Counted from the stretch's first letter, positions 7,114 through 15,340 are shown. The stretch: 64,000 nt of DNA from Clostridia bacterium (GCA_017632155.1 JAGBRZ010000190.1:45984-109983); one strand, 5' to 3'. The notes: generated by a model not told the origin, from the letters alone. Program-made: numbers and translations.

Positions 7114-8112
7114 TTAATCAATCCAAAAAGTTCCACAATGAGGACAATGATGGCCGCATGGAATATTGTTGTCATAGTACACATCCCTATGACGGCTCAT
7201 ATCCATATCGCCGGCAGTACATCCTCCAGCTTTGAAAACTGCATCAAGTTCAGCTTCACGCTTTCTCAATTCTGCTGCTGGGGATTTCTTCATGGTACGC
7301 TTTTTCTTCAGAGGCTCGACTGACAACTCAGGTTTTACACATTTGTCCAACCAGTCTCCGCACATACCGAAACATTGCTCCAAACTGTATTTATCAGTAT
7401 CGGAAACAGATAGATTGTCACGTAAAAACGGGAACACACAATCTATGTTCATGTATTCAAAATCACCTGCCCCATTAGTGGGGTCATATACTGCCAATGC
7501 AACTCGACCCTTAAAGCGAATCTGCTGGAAATCTTGTTTATTGTCTGCGCTTTGGTATTCGTCTCCAGAAATCAATGACTCAATATCACCATTGAAATAA
7601 ATGCGTAATGAACCACCACAACTTGCATTGCACAAAATGTTATAGATTTGTTGAGCTTCTGGAGTGTCTTTCTTGATGCCGAGCTTACGGCGCACTTTAT
7701 ATGCACAAGAAGCAATTGATTCATTGCGCCAAGGAGTACACATAAATGCCTCATGCCATCCACAATCAAGTTCTACGCCCAGATCATAAAAACATGCGAT
7801 TCTACCAGTGTTTCTCAACAAATCTTCTACAGGTGTTGACTTGTCGTTATCATAGAGCCAATCACGAATATCATCAAGATGCTCGTCAAATAAATGCTCA
7901 ACGCCATCTTTACGCATTTTCTCTTTGATTTTATCCAGATAATATTCTTCTGGGAAATCCCACCAATCGAATACGCTTTCAGTTAACGGGTACAGCGAAT
8001 TTTTAGTCAAACACGACTGCAAAGTTTTTGTTTCGTTATTCAAATTGCTGTTATAATCCACGTAATACAAGCACACGTATTCGGGCATATATTTTTTCAC
8101 TTGTTCGTTCAT
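7114..8112 (-). CDS. hypothetical protein with C-terminal zinc motif
   Basis: 332 residues, acidic and rich in tryptophan and tyrosine in the first half (CLYYVDYNS; FDWWDFPEEYYL). The last residues read CGHHCPHCGTFWID, a plausible single zinc site. A basic linker (EPLKKKRTMKKSPAAELRKREAELD) precedes it. No family recognised. It is part of the leftward early operon, 10 nt downstream of the next gene. Confidence 0.65.
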   Translation of the reverse strand: MNEQVKKYMPEYVCLYYVDYNSNLNNETKTLQSCLTKNSLYPLTESVFDWWDFPEEYYLDKIKEKMRKDGVEHLFDEHLDDIRDWLYDNDKSTPVEDLLRNTGRIACFYDLGVELDCGWHEAFMCTPWRNESIASCAYKVRRKLGIKKDTPEAQQIYNILCNASCGGSLRIYFNGDIESLISGDEYQSADNKQDFQQIRFKGRVALAVYDPTNGAGDFEYMNIDCVFPFLRDNLSVSDTDKYSLEQCFGMCGDWLDKCVKPELSVEPLKKKRTMKKSPAAELRKREAELDAVFKAGGCTAGDMDMSRHRDVYYDNNIPCGHHCPHCGTFWID

Positions 8113-8122
8113 AACATCACTT

Positions 8123-8398
8123 TTAATCTTTGTAATACACTAATTTCCTTTGCAGAATGCCGCTTGCTTCAATAGCTTGAATATGGAATAAAAACTTATT
8201 ACATACATCAGATAAATTGTCAGATACTTCCAATGCCACAGCAAGATACTGGTCAGTTGCTTCATTAACAATGACAGTGCAACTATGCTCAGGATTTTTC
8301 ATTTGAATTGGATAACGCCCAACCTTTACGTGAGCATAACTCATAATACCGCTTAGTCCAGCAGGTATTTTCATTTCTGGTGTCGTTATAGTAGCCAT
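8123..8398 (-). CDS. small hypothetical protein
   Basis: 91 residues, MATITTPEMKIPAGLSGIMSYAHVKVG..., predicted soluble alpha/beta. It overlaps its upstream neighbour by 13 nt, indicating translational coupling. No motif recognised. Confidence 0.6.
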   Translation of the reverse strand: MATITTPEMKIPAGLSGIMSYAHVKVGRYPIQMKNPEHSCTVIVNEATDQYLAVALEVSDNLSDVCNKFLFHIQAIEASGILQRKLVYYKD

Positions 8399-8802
8399 AC
8401 TTTTCGGTCTCCTTTACACTCTAAAAAATGGTTTACATCTTCGTATTTATAACACTCGTATTTCTTAGTGCTCCGATTATATTCAGAACGCACCCAGATA
8501 GGCGCATTTTCATCGTCCTTGAAACGAAAATAATCGCCCTTTTTAATCTCCTGAATTGTCACTTGATTGTTTACAATTTCTGATTGATTAACTAAATTGA
8601 TCTTTATGTTCGCAGTTAAGTTGAAAGGATTAAACTGAGTGAAAGGCACAACTAACTTCGCATAAGTAGGCAAACTATCAATGGTGTTGCTTACAACAGC
8701 AATTGCTGAATATTGAACTGTGTTATCAATACAATATCCAAAATACCAAGGTCCTTGAGGATTGCCATATACAGAATACATTACAGGAATGGGTGTTTTC
8801 AT
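8386..8802 (-). CDS. hypothetical protein
   Basis: 138 residues, beta-rich by composition (YSVYGNPQGPWYFGYCID; EIKKGDYFRFKDDENAPIWVRSEY). The second half looks like a small OB or SH3-like fold, which is only an impression. Its stop overlaps the next gene and its start abuts the upstream stop. No known family. Confidence 0.6.
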   Translation of the reverse strand: MKTPIPVMYSVYGNPQGPWYFGYCIDNTVQYSAIAVVSNTIDSLPTYAKLVVPFTQFNPFNLTANIKINLVNQSEIVNNQVTIQEIKKGDYFRFKDDENAPIWVRSEYNRSTKKYECYKYEDVNHFLECKGDRKVWLL

Positions 8803-9060
8803 CTAATCGCGTATTTGAAGTTGAAAATCATTTCTGTCACAATTATACACCATAACAGCCGCACCATTAGGAGCATTCTTGCCGGCGTGATAGCACTTAA
8901 CACCCATTTCTCTTAACTGGGTGAATGCGTTGAAAGAGTCTGTTTCATTATTGAAACGTATGTCGAGATTGCTGTGCTTCATATCCTCAGACATGCTCAC
9001 AACAAAGGCTTTGACTGCCAAGCACAATGAATTAACACGTGTTGAAATTTGTACATTCAT
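8803..9060 (-). CDS. small hypothetical protein
   Basis: 85 residues, MNVQISTRVNSLCLAVKAFV..., ending VYNCDRNDFQLQIRD, immediately upstream of the next gene with no gap. No motif. It follows a 105-nt gap with a leftward terminator, so it may start a new leftward transcript, although no clear promoter is visible. Confidence 0.55.
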   Translation of the reverse strand: MNVQISTRVNSLCLAVKAFVVSMSEDMKHSNLDIRFNNETDSFNAFTQLREMGVKCYHAGKNAPNGAAVMVYNCDRNDFQLQIRD

Positions 9061-9135
9061 AATCTATCGCTTTGTGAAGAATAGAAAGTCGAGGTGTCCA
9101 ATGTTGTCCACTTAATGAAAAATTTTCAAGAAAAA

Positions 9136-9172
9136 GCGTGGCAAAAATTTTCATTTGCTCACGCTTTAATCA
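9136..9172 (-). terminator. leftward rho-independent terminator
   Basis: On the minus strand AAAGCGTG and CACGCTTT form the stem across an AT-rich loop, followed by TTTTTC. It overlaps the stop codon of the 63-residue gene. Confidence 0.55.
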
Positions 9173-9357
9173 TCTTCTTCCTCATCATCAGACTCTTGAA
9201 GACCTAAATCATCCTCAATCATACCTTCATCGACCAAGTGATGATAAAAGCCTTCGTTCAATAAATCGTTACCGTGATAGTCAGTGAAAGCACGCGCTAC
9301 GTCCTCTCCAGACATTTCACACAATTTGTCCCAAATATGATGTTGTACTCTATCCAT
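9166..9357 (-). CDS. small acidic hypothetical protein
   Basis: 63 residues ending in an acidic tail (LGLQESDDEEEDD). Its stop lies inside a terminator hairpin and its start is 2 nt from the upstream stop. Acidic tails like this occur in DNA-mimic and regulatory phage proteins, but no specific role can be claimed. Confidence 0.6.
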   Translation of the reverse strand: MDRVQHHIWDKLCEMSGEDVARAFTDYHGNDLLNEGFYHHLVDEGMIEDDLGLQESDDEEEDD

Positions 9358-9359
9358 TA

Positions 9360-9620
9360 TTACTCCGTTTCTATTGATGTTTCTAACTCAGTTCTTATAA
9401 TCTCGCAAAACTCCTGAAGATGTTTTTCCACAACTTCTTTACGTACTTCCGCATCCAATACCTCACCTTTGGGTACAACCGGATTATGCTTAGTGCGTAC
9501 AATGTCAACCAATGCCATAGCACTCGCAAAAACATCAGAATGTTTCTCACGCTTCCAAAATGCAAGACATTGTTTATGGTGTTCTTCAAGAATGACTGCT
9601 TGTTGTTCCTTAGTAAGCAT
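9360..9620 (-). CDS. small hypothetical protein
   Basis: 86 residues, MLTKEQQAVILEEHHKQCLAF..., strongly helical and charged, with no known motif. It was chosen over an overlapping 94-residue frame (9395-9679) because its composition is protein-like and it abuts both neighbours. Confidence 0.6.
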   Translation of the reverse strand: MLTKEQQAVILEEHHKQCLAFWKREKHSDVFASAMALVDIVRTKHNPVVPKGEVLDAEVRKEVVEKHLQEFCEIIRTELETSIETE

Positions 9621-9629
9621 AATATGACA

Positions 9630-9932
9630 TTAAGTGTGAATACTCCAACCGTATGACCTACTAAGCTGCACGCTACCATTTTGCTGATAGCCCTCTCCTG
9701 GAAACCCGTGAAATATCATACCGCCGTTCATGGATCTGCTGCCATCTTCTCGGATTACCTCAAAGTAAAAACTATGCTCTGCATGGTCAGAATAGACGTT
9801 TACTTCAGCCACACCTTCCCAGGAATAAAATCCCATTAAGCGCATTATGCACTCTGCAAAAGTCTTGTCATAATGCTCACGTGATGCAGTAAGAGCCTTG
9901 CACCACTTTTCTTTACAATGAATTTTCAGCAT
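9630..9932 (-). CDS. hypothetical protein
   Basis: About 100 residues from the ATG at 9932 (MLKIHCKEKWCKALTAS). The earlier ATG at 9980 would overlap the upstream gene by 68 nt. The C-terminal half is beta-rich with glycines (GGMIFHGFPGEGYQQNG). No family recognised. Confidence 0.55.
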   Translation of the reverse strand: MLKIHCKEKWCKALTASREHYDKTFAECIMRLMGFYSWEGVAEVNVYSDHAEHSFYFEVIREDGSRSMNGGMIFHGFPGEGYQQNGSVQLSRSYGWSIHT

Positions 9933-10146
9933 AGTTCGTGTTATGAATTTTGTCCAACTTTTTTTGCATACACACAGCATGGTTTCTCCACCATATCTTA
10001 TATATGGGGGTTTCCAGATTGAAGTAACGCTTTACGATAAAGCGATCCACCCACAAGCAGAAACGGATTGACTTCTTGATACACCATACCAACAGGTTGC
10101 CTAACTGAGTCAATATATACATAGCAAATGCTTTACACTCTTTCAT
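9913..10146 (-). CDS. small basic protein with hydrophobic N-terminus
   Basis: 77 residues. Residues 5-30 (AFAMYILTQLGNLLVWCIKKS) may insert in or lie on the membrane, followed by a basic aromatic segment (FCLWVDRFIVKRYF). It overlaps the next gene by 20 nt. Function unknown. Confidence 0.55.
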   Translation of the reverse strand: MKECKAFAMYILTQLGNLLVWCIKKSIRFCLWVDRFIVKRYFNLETPIYKIWWRNHAVCMQKKLDKIHNTNYAENSL

Positions 10147-10173
10147 TTTATTCCGATTTAATAGTTATACAAT

Positions 10174-10452
10174 TTACAGCCCCAAATCCTGCTCTTCTTC
10201 CACGCTTCCTACGTAGCAATCGAGCCAATAGTTTTCCTGTTCCACAGATGGGCGGTCTGGGTTCACGTTATATTTGGCACAGTACACCTGCCAGCTACGT
10301 GAATGCTCATTGCTTGTAGCACAGGCGCACATCATTACACACACAATCAACATCGCCAAAATCTTCGGCAATGCGTATTTCAAAACTCCCGCTTTGCAAG
10401 ATGCAACTCGGATATATTTTGTACCTCTTACGTCTATTATTCTTTTTCGCAT
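10174..10452 (-). CDS. putative small lipoprotein
   Basis: About 92 residues from the ATG at 10452 (MRKRIIDVRGTKYIR), 4 nt after the upstream stop; the ORF start at 10503 would overlap it. A hydrophobic segment LPKILAMLIVCVMMCACATS resembles a signal peptide with a lipobox-like cysteine, followed by a polar acidic domain. Envelope localisation is inferred, and a role such as superinfection exclusion is only a possibility. Confidence 0.55.
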   Translation of the reverse strand: MRKRIIDVRGTKYIRVASCKAGVLKYALPKILAMLIVCVMMCACATSNEHSRSWQVYCAKYNVNPDRPSVEQENYWLDCYVGSVEEEQDLGL

Positions 10453-10456
10453 AACA

Positions 10457-10732
10457 TTAATCTTTTTTGATTCTACGATTACGGTCATACACAGCACAAG
10501 CACGCTTCACCAAAAGGTCTCGGTTACTCTCGCTTAGTTCTGCGTAAAATCTTTCTGCGGCTCCCCAAATACCGTGTTTGTTGCAGATACCGCCCCATTT
10601 CTCCCAAAAGTGTCTCCACCCACACATCGAATGAGCAAAAGCTGCTTGACACTCTTCCTCACACCAGGCATTCCACATGTAGAAGAAATAGCTGGAAACA
10701 TCGTTCTTTTCCATACGCTTACTCATCTCCAA
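10457..10732 (-). CDS. small hypothetical protein
   Basis: 91 residues, cysteine- and tryptophan-rich (MWNAWCEEECQAAFAHSMCGWRHFWEKW), soluble, basic at the C-terminus (DRNRRIKKD). Several closely spaced Met codons make the start uncertain: 10732 overlaps the upstream gene by 14 nt and 10714 would not. No family recognised. Confidence 0.55.
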   Translation of the reverse strand: MEMSKRMEKNDVSSYFFYMWNAWCEEECQAAFAHSMCGWRHFWEKWGGICNKHGIWGAAERFYAELSESNRDLLVKRACAVYDRNRRIKKD

Positions 10733-11225
10733 GTCTGATTAACAATCCTTGCATATCAGCCACATTGCCGTCCTCCACATGATACCCCAGGGACTTGAAG
10801 AATATCCTGAAATAGTTGTGGTCACGATAACCAAAATACACCTGGGATTTCATCAACCACTCAGGCGCATTAAATTGAGTTTTGAATAGCGTTTTGTCTC
10901 CTTTTGAGAACGTAATTGACACAGAAGCCTCCCGAAATGGCGTATCACTTTTCGCGTTTAACGATACACGAGATTTTATCTCCACATCCTTATCGTCCCA
11001 AAATGGGGCTAAATGAGTGAACTCCGCTTCAGTCAAGATTTTCTCCCAGAAAGGATCGTTGGGTTTGAGCTTACGGAAATATGAGTTCCAATTCTCCAAA
11101 ACTACCGGTTCCTGACCGCGTTTTATGCAGTCAATTACCGTCTTCAGTATATGCTGGAAGCGTGGCTCTTTGTTGAGCGTTTCAAAAATTGCACACTTCA
11201 CATCTTTGCTTTTTAATGATTTCAT
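10719..11225 (-). CDS. hypothetical protein
   Basis: 168 residues, MKSLKSKDVKCAIFETLNKEP..., mixed alpha/beta with a beta-rich centre (SRVSLNAKSDTPFREASVSITF). No catalytic motif is recognised. It begins just downstream of a terminator hairpin, so it depends on read-through or an unseen promoter. Confidence 0.6.
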   Translation of the reverse strand: MKSLKSKDVKCAIFETLNKEPRFQHILKTVIDCIKRGQEPVVLENWNSYFRKLKPNDPFWEKILTEAEFTHLAPFWDDKDVEIKSRVSLNAKSDTPFREASVSITFSKGDKTLFKTQFNAPEWLMKSQVYFGYRDHNYFRIFFKSLGYHVEDGNVADMQGLLIRLGDE

Positions 11226-11244
11226 AACGAATGGGTATAAAAAT

Positions 11245-11274
11245 AGCCGTAACCAGATTGCTCCGATTACGGCT
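11245..11274 (-). terminator. leftward rho-independent terminator
   Basis: AGCCGTAA at 11245-11252 pairs with TTACGGCT at 11267-11274. On the minus strand ATTTTTAT follows. It lies directly after the 218-residue gene. Confidence 0.6.
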
Positions 11275-11298
11275 CACGTTTCGATTTTTATTTTAACT

Positions 11299-11925
11299 TC
11301 ACAACACTTGCCAGATTTTCTCTGCCTCGTTAACTACTTTGCGCAGTTTTCTCTCGTACTCTTCCTGACGTTGCATAGCACGCATCTCGTCAAACGCAAG
11401 ATTATAGCCACGCTTACTCATCTTTTTGTATCGTTCCGAAAGAGCTGCATCGCTAAACATACGCTCGCGCTTCTCGTTGACACGTATTCTGTGCATTTCA
11501 CGTCTGGAAATCTGCTCATCATACTCGCATTTAACGGTTGTGTCCGCTGTGAGTTGTGCATACACCACCTTCCAGTTCTCCCAATCCACCTGTTTTGCCC
11601 TGCCTTTGACAATCCAACACACCGACACACCCTCTTTCAGCATCTCGCCCAAATGATGAGCGAAAACACGTGTCCGCATTACCGGCATAATGGTCGCTTT
11701 TCGGTTCTTGATACACACCATAACATCGGCAGAAGATGAGTGCTCCTCGTGCAAGTCCCTCCAGAAGCCTGCGGAATACACGCAAGAGCGTTGAGCCGCA
11801 AATGCGTAAAGAAATTCGTGGATAAGCGACAATTCAGGAGCGTGTTTGTCCGCGTCTGATTGCGTGTTGGCAACGTCATACATTGCCGTAAATTGGGCAG
11901 AAGATAATATATCGGCTATTTTCAT
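11299..11925 (-). CDS. hypothetical protein
   Basis: About 208 residues from the ATG at 11925 (MKIADILSSAQF). The longer frame from 11970 adds a poorly coding-like leader. The centre has beta-type segments (SADVMVCIKNRKATIMPVMRTRVFAHHLGEML) and a long charged C-terminal helix (RQEEYERKLRKVVNEAEKIW). A nuclease-like fold is conceivable but I see no convincing active site. It ends at a terminator. Confidence 0.6.
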   Translation of the reverse strand: MKIADILSSAQFTAMYDVANTQSDADKHAPELSLIHEFLYAFAAQRSCVYSAGFWRDLHEEHSSSADVMVCIKNRKATIMPVMRTRVFAHHLGEMLKEGVSVCWIVKGRAKQVDWENWKVVYAQLTADTTVKCEYDEQISRREMHRIRVNEKRERMFSDAALSERYKKMSKRGYNLAFDEMRAMQRQEEYERKLRKVVNEAEKIWQVL

Positions 11926-12009
11926 TTTTGAGCATTTTTGAGGGTTCGGGAAAATGTGGAGAAAACTCACGCATTAGCGACAAGATGCAATTATACGCAC
12001 GCACCTATT

Positions 12010-12075
12010 TATGTGGACGCACATATTACACATACAAGCGTGTGGACACGTAACATAATGTGCGCCCACACGTTA
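12010..12075. repeat. outlying copies of the TGGAC/CCCAC repeat
   Basis: The 208-nt gap between 11926 and 12133 holds motifs GTGGACGCACAT, GTGTGGACACGT and GCGCCCACACG, matching the large array at 13298-14340. They suggest the repeat-bound factor also acts here, or that the array has spread. Confidence 0.45.
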
Positions 12076-12084
12076 TATAAGCAA

Positions 12085-12112
12085 ACCGCCCAACCTGTGT
12101 AGGCTGGGCGGT
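12085..12112 (-). terminator. leftward rho-independent terminator
   Basis: An 11-position arm pair ACCGCCCAACC 12085-12095 with GGCTGGGCGGT 12102-12112 (one wobble or mismatch). On the minus strand a short T-rich run follows. It ends the 207-residue gene. Confidence 0.6.
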
Positions 12113-12133
12113 GTCGCTATGCAGATGTGTATG

Positions 12134-12757
12134 TTATGCGGCGTTTTTATCCTCGCTCTTGGTTGCAGGTTTCGCCTCTGTGTAGGCAGCGTTGAAGATG
12201 CTCTTTGCCTGACCTACGATGTCCTTGAACATTGTCGCTTGCTTGGTAATAGCCTCAGCGGTCTTGAAGAGCAACACACGCAAGGTGTCTCCGGTTGCAG
12301 AGTAGATGGGTTGCTTTTCGCTAACACGCAGAGCCGTATTGCGGAGATACAAGCCCTCATCGAGTACGAGTGCCTTGTTGAGCACACCCTCGCTATTGCT
12401 CTTGTACACGACATTGCCTTTGAGCCACTTGGTAAACGCACTCTTGGCGGTCAACTTGGTTTCAACGGTCTGACTGCCTACCACACACACCTTGAAGTCG
12501 CTTGCAAAACCGCCTCTTGTACGTGCATCTGCCAGCATAATTGCGAGTACAGGAAGCACGAGGTCTGTGTTCTTGGTGCTTTTTACACCCTCAACAGCCA
12601 TAAACTCAGTTACGCTTTTGAGTTCGCCGTCAATACGCATCTTGCGCTCATTGAGCAACACGGCTGCATTTGCGGGTATCACGTCATAACCCTGAACACC
12701 GAAAGTTACGTTGAACTTTGTTGCTACACTCTGATTGTTGCTATTTGTTTTAGCCAT
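12134..12757 (-). CDS. hypothetical protein with long structured leader
   Basis: 207 residues, MAKTNSNNQSVATKFNVTFG..., ending KPATKSEDKNAA. It has low aromatic content, no membrane segment and no recognised domain. It has its own promoter (13159-13190), a leader of about 390 nt and a terminator, so it forms a separate transcription unit beside the 21-bp repeat array. Base composition is more GC-rich than in most neighbours, which suggests separate origin. The overlapping rightward frame 12119-12781 is a shadow. Confidence 0.65.
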   Translation of the reverse strand: MAKTNSNNQSVATKFNVTFGVQGYDVIPANAAVLLNERKMRIDGELKSVTEFMAVEGVKSTKNTDLVLPVLAIMLADARTRGGFASDFKVCVVGSQTVETKLTAKSAFTKWLKGNVVYKSNSEGVLNKALVLDEGLYLRNTALRVSEKQPIYSATGDTLRVLLFKTAEAITKQATMFKDIVGQAKSIFNAAYTEAKPATKSEDKNAA

Positions 12758-13158
12758 AATTCTGTCGGCTCACGCCCTTAACGTGTCTGTTACACTCACA
12801 CACCGCCTTCCGTATGTGAGCAAGTTAAACGAAATTTTTACTCACTTGACTCCTACTTTTTGGGCATACTTATAGCTTATGTAAGCAAACCCATTTTTCT
12901 CGCCTTGTCACGAGCATACACTATGTGTGTATGGGGTAGTTAAGTGTCAATCCTTTGTTGCTTTGTTGGCATCGTTTTGTGTATGTCAGACATACACGCC
13001 ACTTATCCGTGTTGCTCGTATAACACACACTCATAAAGTGCGTCAGACGCAAGTGTGCATTTGTACTTGTCAAACAACTCCGTATGTCAAAGAGCGAGCA
13101 CCACATCGGTGCATTTTCATCGTTTTGTCATTCGCCAACGACAGAACTGAAAACATTG
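12758..13158 (-). promoter_or_regulatory. long 5' leader with inverted repeats
   Basis: About 400 nt without a gene between the promoter and the 207-residue gene. It contains a perfect inverted repeat GTGTATGTC-A-GACATACAC at 12979-12997 and a CATACAC/GTGTATG hairpin at 12914-12932. These share the sequence GTGTATG, so they may be related operator-like sites or RNA structures. No known riboswitch is recognised. Confidence 0.45.
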
Positions 13159-13190
13159 CAAAGGTATTCCGCAACAAATTGATACACAAC
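13159..13190 (-). promoter_or_regulatory. Bacteroidetes-type promoter, leftward
   Basis: On the minus strand the -7 box reads TACCTTTG (13166-13159) with a TTG at 13189-13187, spacing 20 nt. It would drive the 207-residue gene. Confidence 0.55.
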
Positions 13191-13213
13191 GAATTAGCGA
13201 AAAAATTTTTATT

Positions 13214-13241
13214 AAAAAAACTTTCTCCCAAAGGGAGAAGG
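13214..13241 (-). terminator. terminator bordering the repeat array
   Basis: CTTTCTCCC-AAA-GGGAGAAGG hairpin at about 13221-13241 with an A-run at 13214-13220, i.e. a U-run on the minus strand. It would end a leftward transcript crossing the repeat array. Confidence 0.65.
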
Positions 13242-13297
13242 CTCGGCTTAATACTAATGGGCAGGCTTGGGCGGGCGTAATTGTAACACGCCATCGA

Positions 13298-14340
13298 GTG
13301 TCCACATGGACCGGTATGTGGACAGGTAACGTGGATGCCTATTATGCGCTCGTCCACAGCGTCCACACTGGGCACCCACGTCTCGTCCAGACACCTCCAC
13401 ACTGGACACACGTGGATAGCCACATGCTCCCACACACTCCCACGATTTTGGACACCCACACAACATGTCGTGGACACCCACACGCTTGTTATATGGGTGC
13501 CCACGTTGTTTCGCACGGACTCCCACGTTTCAAGCACCTGGATGCCCACACGATGTTCAACGTGGAGCCACGTGTTGTTGCTTCGTGGACCTCCACAAAC
13601 GTGCGGTGGAACTCCACGCTTTAGGAGGGTGGACTCGGCTGGACTGCCACACCATTTGCGGTGGACTGCCACGATATTGATTGGGTGCCCACGAAGTCTT
13701 ACGGACACCCACGAGGTCTTTGGGTGTCCACAATGTTTCGTGGAAAGCCACGCGACAAATTGGGTGCCCACATTTTTGCGTGGAGGTCCAAGGCAATGCT
13801 GAATTGGGTGTCCACGTGTTGTATTGTGGGCGGTCAGGTGTTTTGGCTGGATGCCCACACGATGAGATTGGGCACTCACGAGGTTTTGTGGGCACCCAGA
13901 TATTTGCGTGGACTGTCACGTGTTTGGCTTGGGCACCCATTTGTTGCGTATGGACACCCAAGGCTTACGGTTGGACACCCATAGTTGTGCGTTGGATGTC
14001 CACGTGTTGTTGCTGGGTGTCCACGAATATGCGTTGGGTAGCCACGTGCAGATTGTGTACGCCCAGGTTCATGGGTGGAAAGCCACGCGACTATTGTGCG
14101 CACCCATTACGGCTACGTGTGGACCCCCAAAAAATCGGCAACTTTCACGCATTGGAAGTCCACACCCGTCCACCAAGTTCCACGCACTCCCACAACAGCC
14201 CACGAGAGAGTGCTGCGTGGTGCCACGTGTGTTGTGTGCAAGCCCACGTGTTTTGCGTGCGTGCCCATCTGTGCCCAGCGTGTTGTGTGGAGGCGCGTAT
14301 TTTTGCGCGTGTACGCCCACCTGCGTAATTATGTGCGCCC
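13298..14340. repeat. 1-kb array of degenerate ~21-bp TGGnnnnCCAC repeats
   Basis: About 45-50 copies of a near-palindromic core such as TGGGTGTCCACG, TGGACACCCAC, TGGATGCCCACA or TGGAAAGCCACG follow each other every 20-22 bp, with exact 21-bp spacing over several successive units at 13914-14060. The half-sites TGG and CCA are kept; the centre and the 9-10-bp spacer vary. Reading frames are open on both strands simply because stops are rare, and the protein-level repeats are out of phase. This argues for a DNA- or RNA-level role such as clustered protein binding on one helix face. It is bounded by two leftward terminators. Confidence 0.8.
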
Positions 14341-14354
14341 ACGTAATAGGGCAA

Positions 14355-14383
14355 CAAAAAATCCCCTCCCCAAAGGGGAGAGG
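14355..14383 (-). terminator. leftward rho-independent terminator
   Basis: CTCCCC-AAA-GGGGAG hairpin at about 14363-14383, followed on the minus strand by a T-run (plus-strand A-run 14355-14360). It ends the 181-residue gene. Confidence 0.7.
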
Positions 14384-14413
14384 ACTTTCGGAGCGAGGTG
14401 TTAACCCTATGGG

Positions 14414-14959
14414 TTAGTTGGCTTTTTTCGCTGACTTTTTGGGTTTCGCCTTTTGCTCCTTTGGAGCAACCTCAGCGGTTGGCTTGCTTGTTTGAACTCC
14501 GTTCAAAACCGCCTCGGCAAAGGTCTTCGCTTGCTTTGGCTCGGCTTTGCCGAGAATGCTACGTGCCTTGCTCTCGTCTGCACCGCCCAACTTGGTCTTC
14601 AGCAAGATAGCAATAGCTATCTTGGTTCGCTCCTCAACGGTCTGCAAACCTACGGTTTGAGCGAAGAACTTGTTGGCTTTCTTGCTCACGAAGCCCCCAA
14701 TCAAAGATTGGGCATAACCTCGGCAATGGGGTGCATCTTTGGTGGTGCCAAAGGCAAAGCCTTTGCGAGAGTCTTCGGGCAGGTCTTCGCCCTTCGTGTA
14801 TGCTACCACGAGGCTGACTGTGTGATTGAAAATCACACCCCACTGTTCACGAGTCTCTAAAACCCTTTGGGTTTTAACCGGCTTCTGCTCGGTTGCGAGG
14901 GTTGATGACTTGCTAACTACGTTAGCACTTGTTGCGTTGATGTTGCTTGAAGTTTTCAT
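14414..14959 (-). CDS. hypothetical protein encoded in palindrome-rich DNA
   Basis: 181 residues, MKTSSNINATSANVVSKSST..., with a low-complexity lysine/alanine C-terminus (EQKAKPKKSAKKAN). The middle part (REQWGVIFNHTVSLVVAYTKGEDLP) looks globular. No family recognised. Its DNA carries about nine short perfect palindromes with 3-5 nt loops, e.g. TTGCTCC-TTT-GGAGCAA at 14453-14469 and AAAACCC-TTT-GGGTTTT at 14859-14875. It has its own promoter and terminator and, with the 207-residue gene, brackets the repeat array. Confidence 0.6.
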   Translation of the reverse strand: MKTSSNINATSANVVSKSSTLATEQKPVKTQRVLETREQWGVIFNHTVSLVVAYTKGEDLPEDSRKGFAFGTTKDAPHCRGYAQSLIGGFVSKKANKFFAQTVGLQTVEERTKIAIAILLKTKLGGADESKARSILGKAEPKQAKTFAEAVLNGVQTSKPTAEVAPKEQKAKPKKSAKKAN

Positions 14960-15015
14960 AAAAATCGAAGATTTTTACCCTGACAGACGGGTCGTCTTTG
15001 TCGGAATTGACGCTG

Positions 15016-15023
15016 CAAAGTTA
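15016..15023 (-). promoter_or_regulatory. candidate -7 box, leftward
   Basis: The minus strand reads TAACTTTG followed by CAGCG, a good Bacteroidetes -7 box about 60 nt before the 181-residue gene. The -33 element is not clear, so this is a moderate call. Confidence 0.45.
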
Positions 15024-15119
15024 CGGCTGAAACGGTGGGTGCTACGTGCCTGTCTCTTCGCCTGTTTCCACGAGCATTATGCGCAGGAGAAAGAGCGCGG
15101 CAGAGTCTTGCAGCGTCCA

Positions 15120-15290
15120 ACGGGAGTTTCCCTGCGTGTGTGGCTGTGCATCACGTGCCCAGACCTGCTCGCGCCCACTTGTCGGCGTGGACTTCACGTG
15201 TGGGCAAAGCCTCGTGTGTCAAGTCTGCGAGCGTGCCCAGACCTGCGTGGACGGGAGTCTATGTGTGCGTGCCCAGACACCCATCCACAC
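15120..15290. repeat. GTGCCCAGAC repeats in a gene-free stretch
   Basis: Motifs GTGCCCAGACC (two copies) and GTGCCCAGACAC, with CGTGGACTTCACG and CGTGGACGGG between them. They resemble the half-sites of the large array. The stretch 14977-15340 has open rightward frames in more than one phase, which I read as the effect of GC-rich repeats rather than genes. Confidence 0.45.
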
Positions 15291-15340
15291 GCCTGTATTT
15301 CTAACCGCGAGAAAAATTGCCGTTTGGTATTGAAAAAGTG

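Noticed and set aside
12119..12781. Rightward 220-codon frame
   Set aside because: Mirror of the leftward 207-residue gene, which has a promoter, terminator and normal composition.
13070..13879. Long leftward frame of 269 codons across the 21-bp repeats
   Set aside because: The product is made of out-of-phase repeat translations (GHP, VGTQ, WVP), several frames on both strands are open in the same stretch, and the end runs through a terminator and promoter. A by-product of stop-poor repeats.
13298..14417. Rightward frames of 107-215 codons in the repeat array
   Set aside because: Same reason: all three frames are open in parts, with compositions dominated by Cys, His, Trp and Pro from the repeats.
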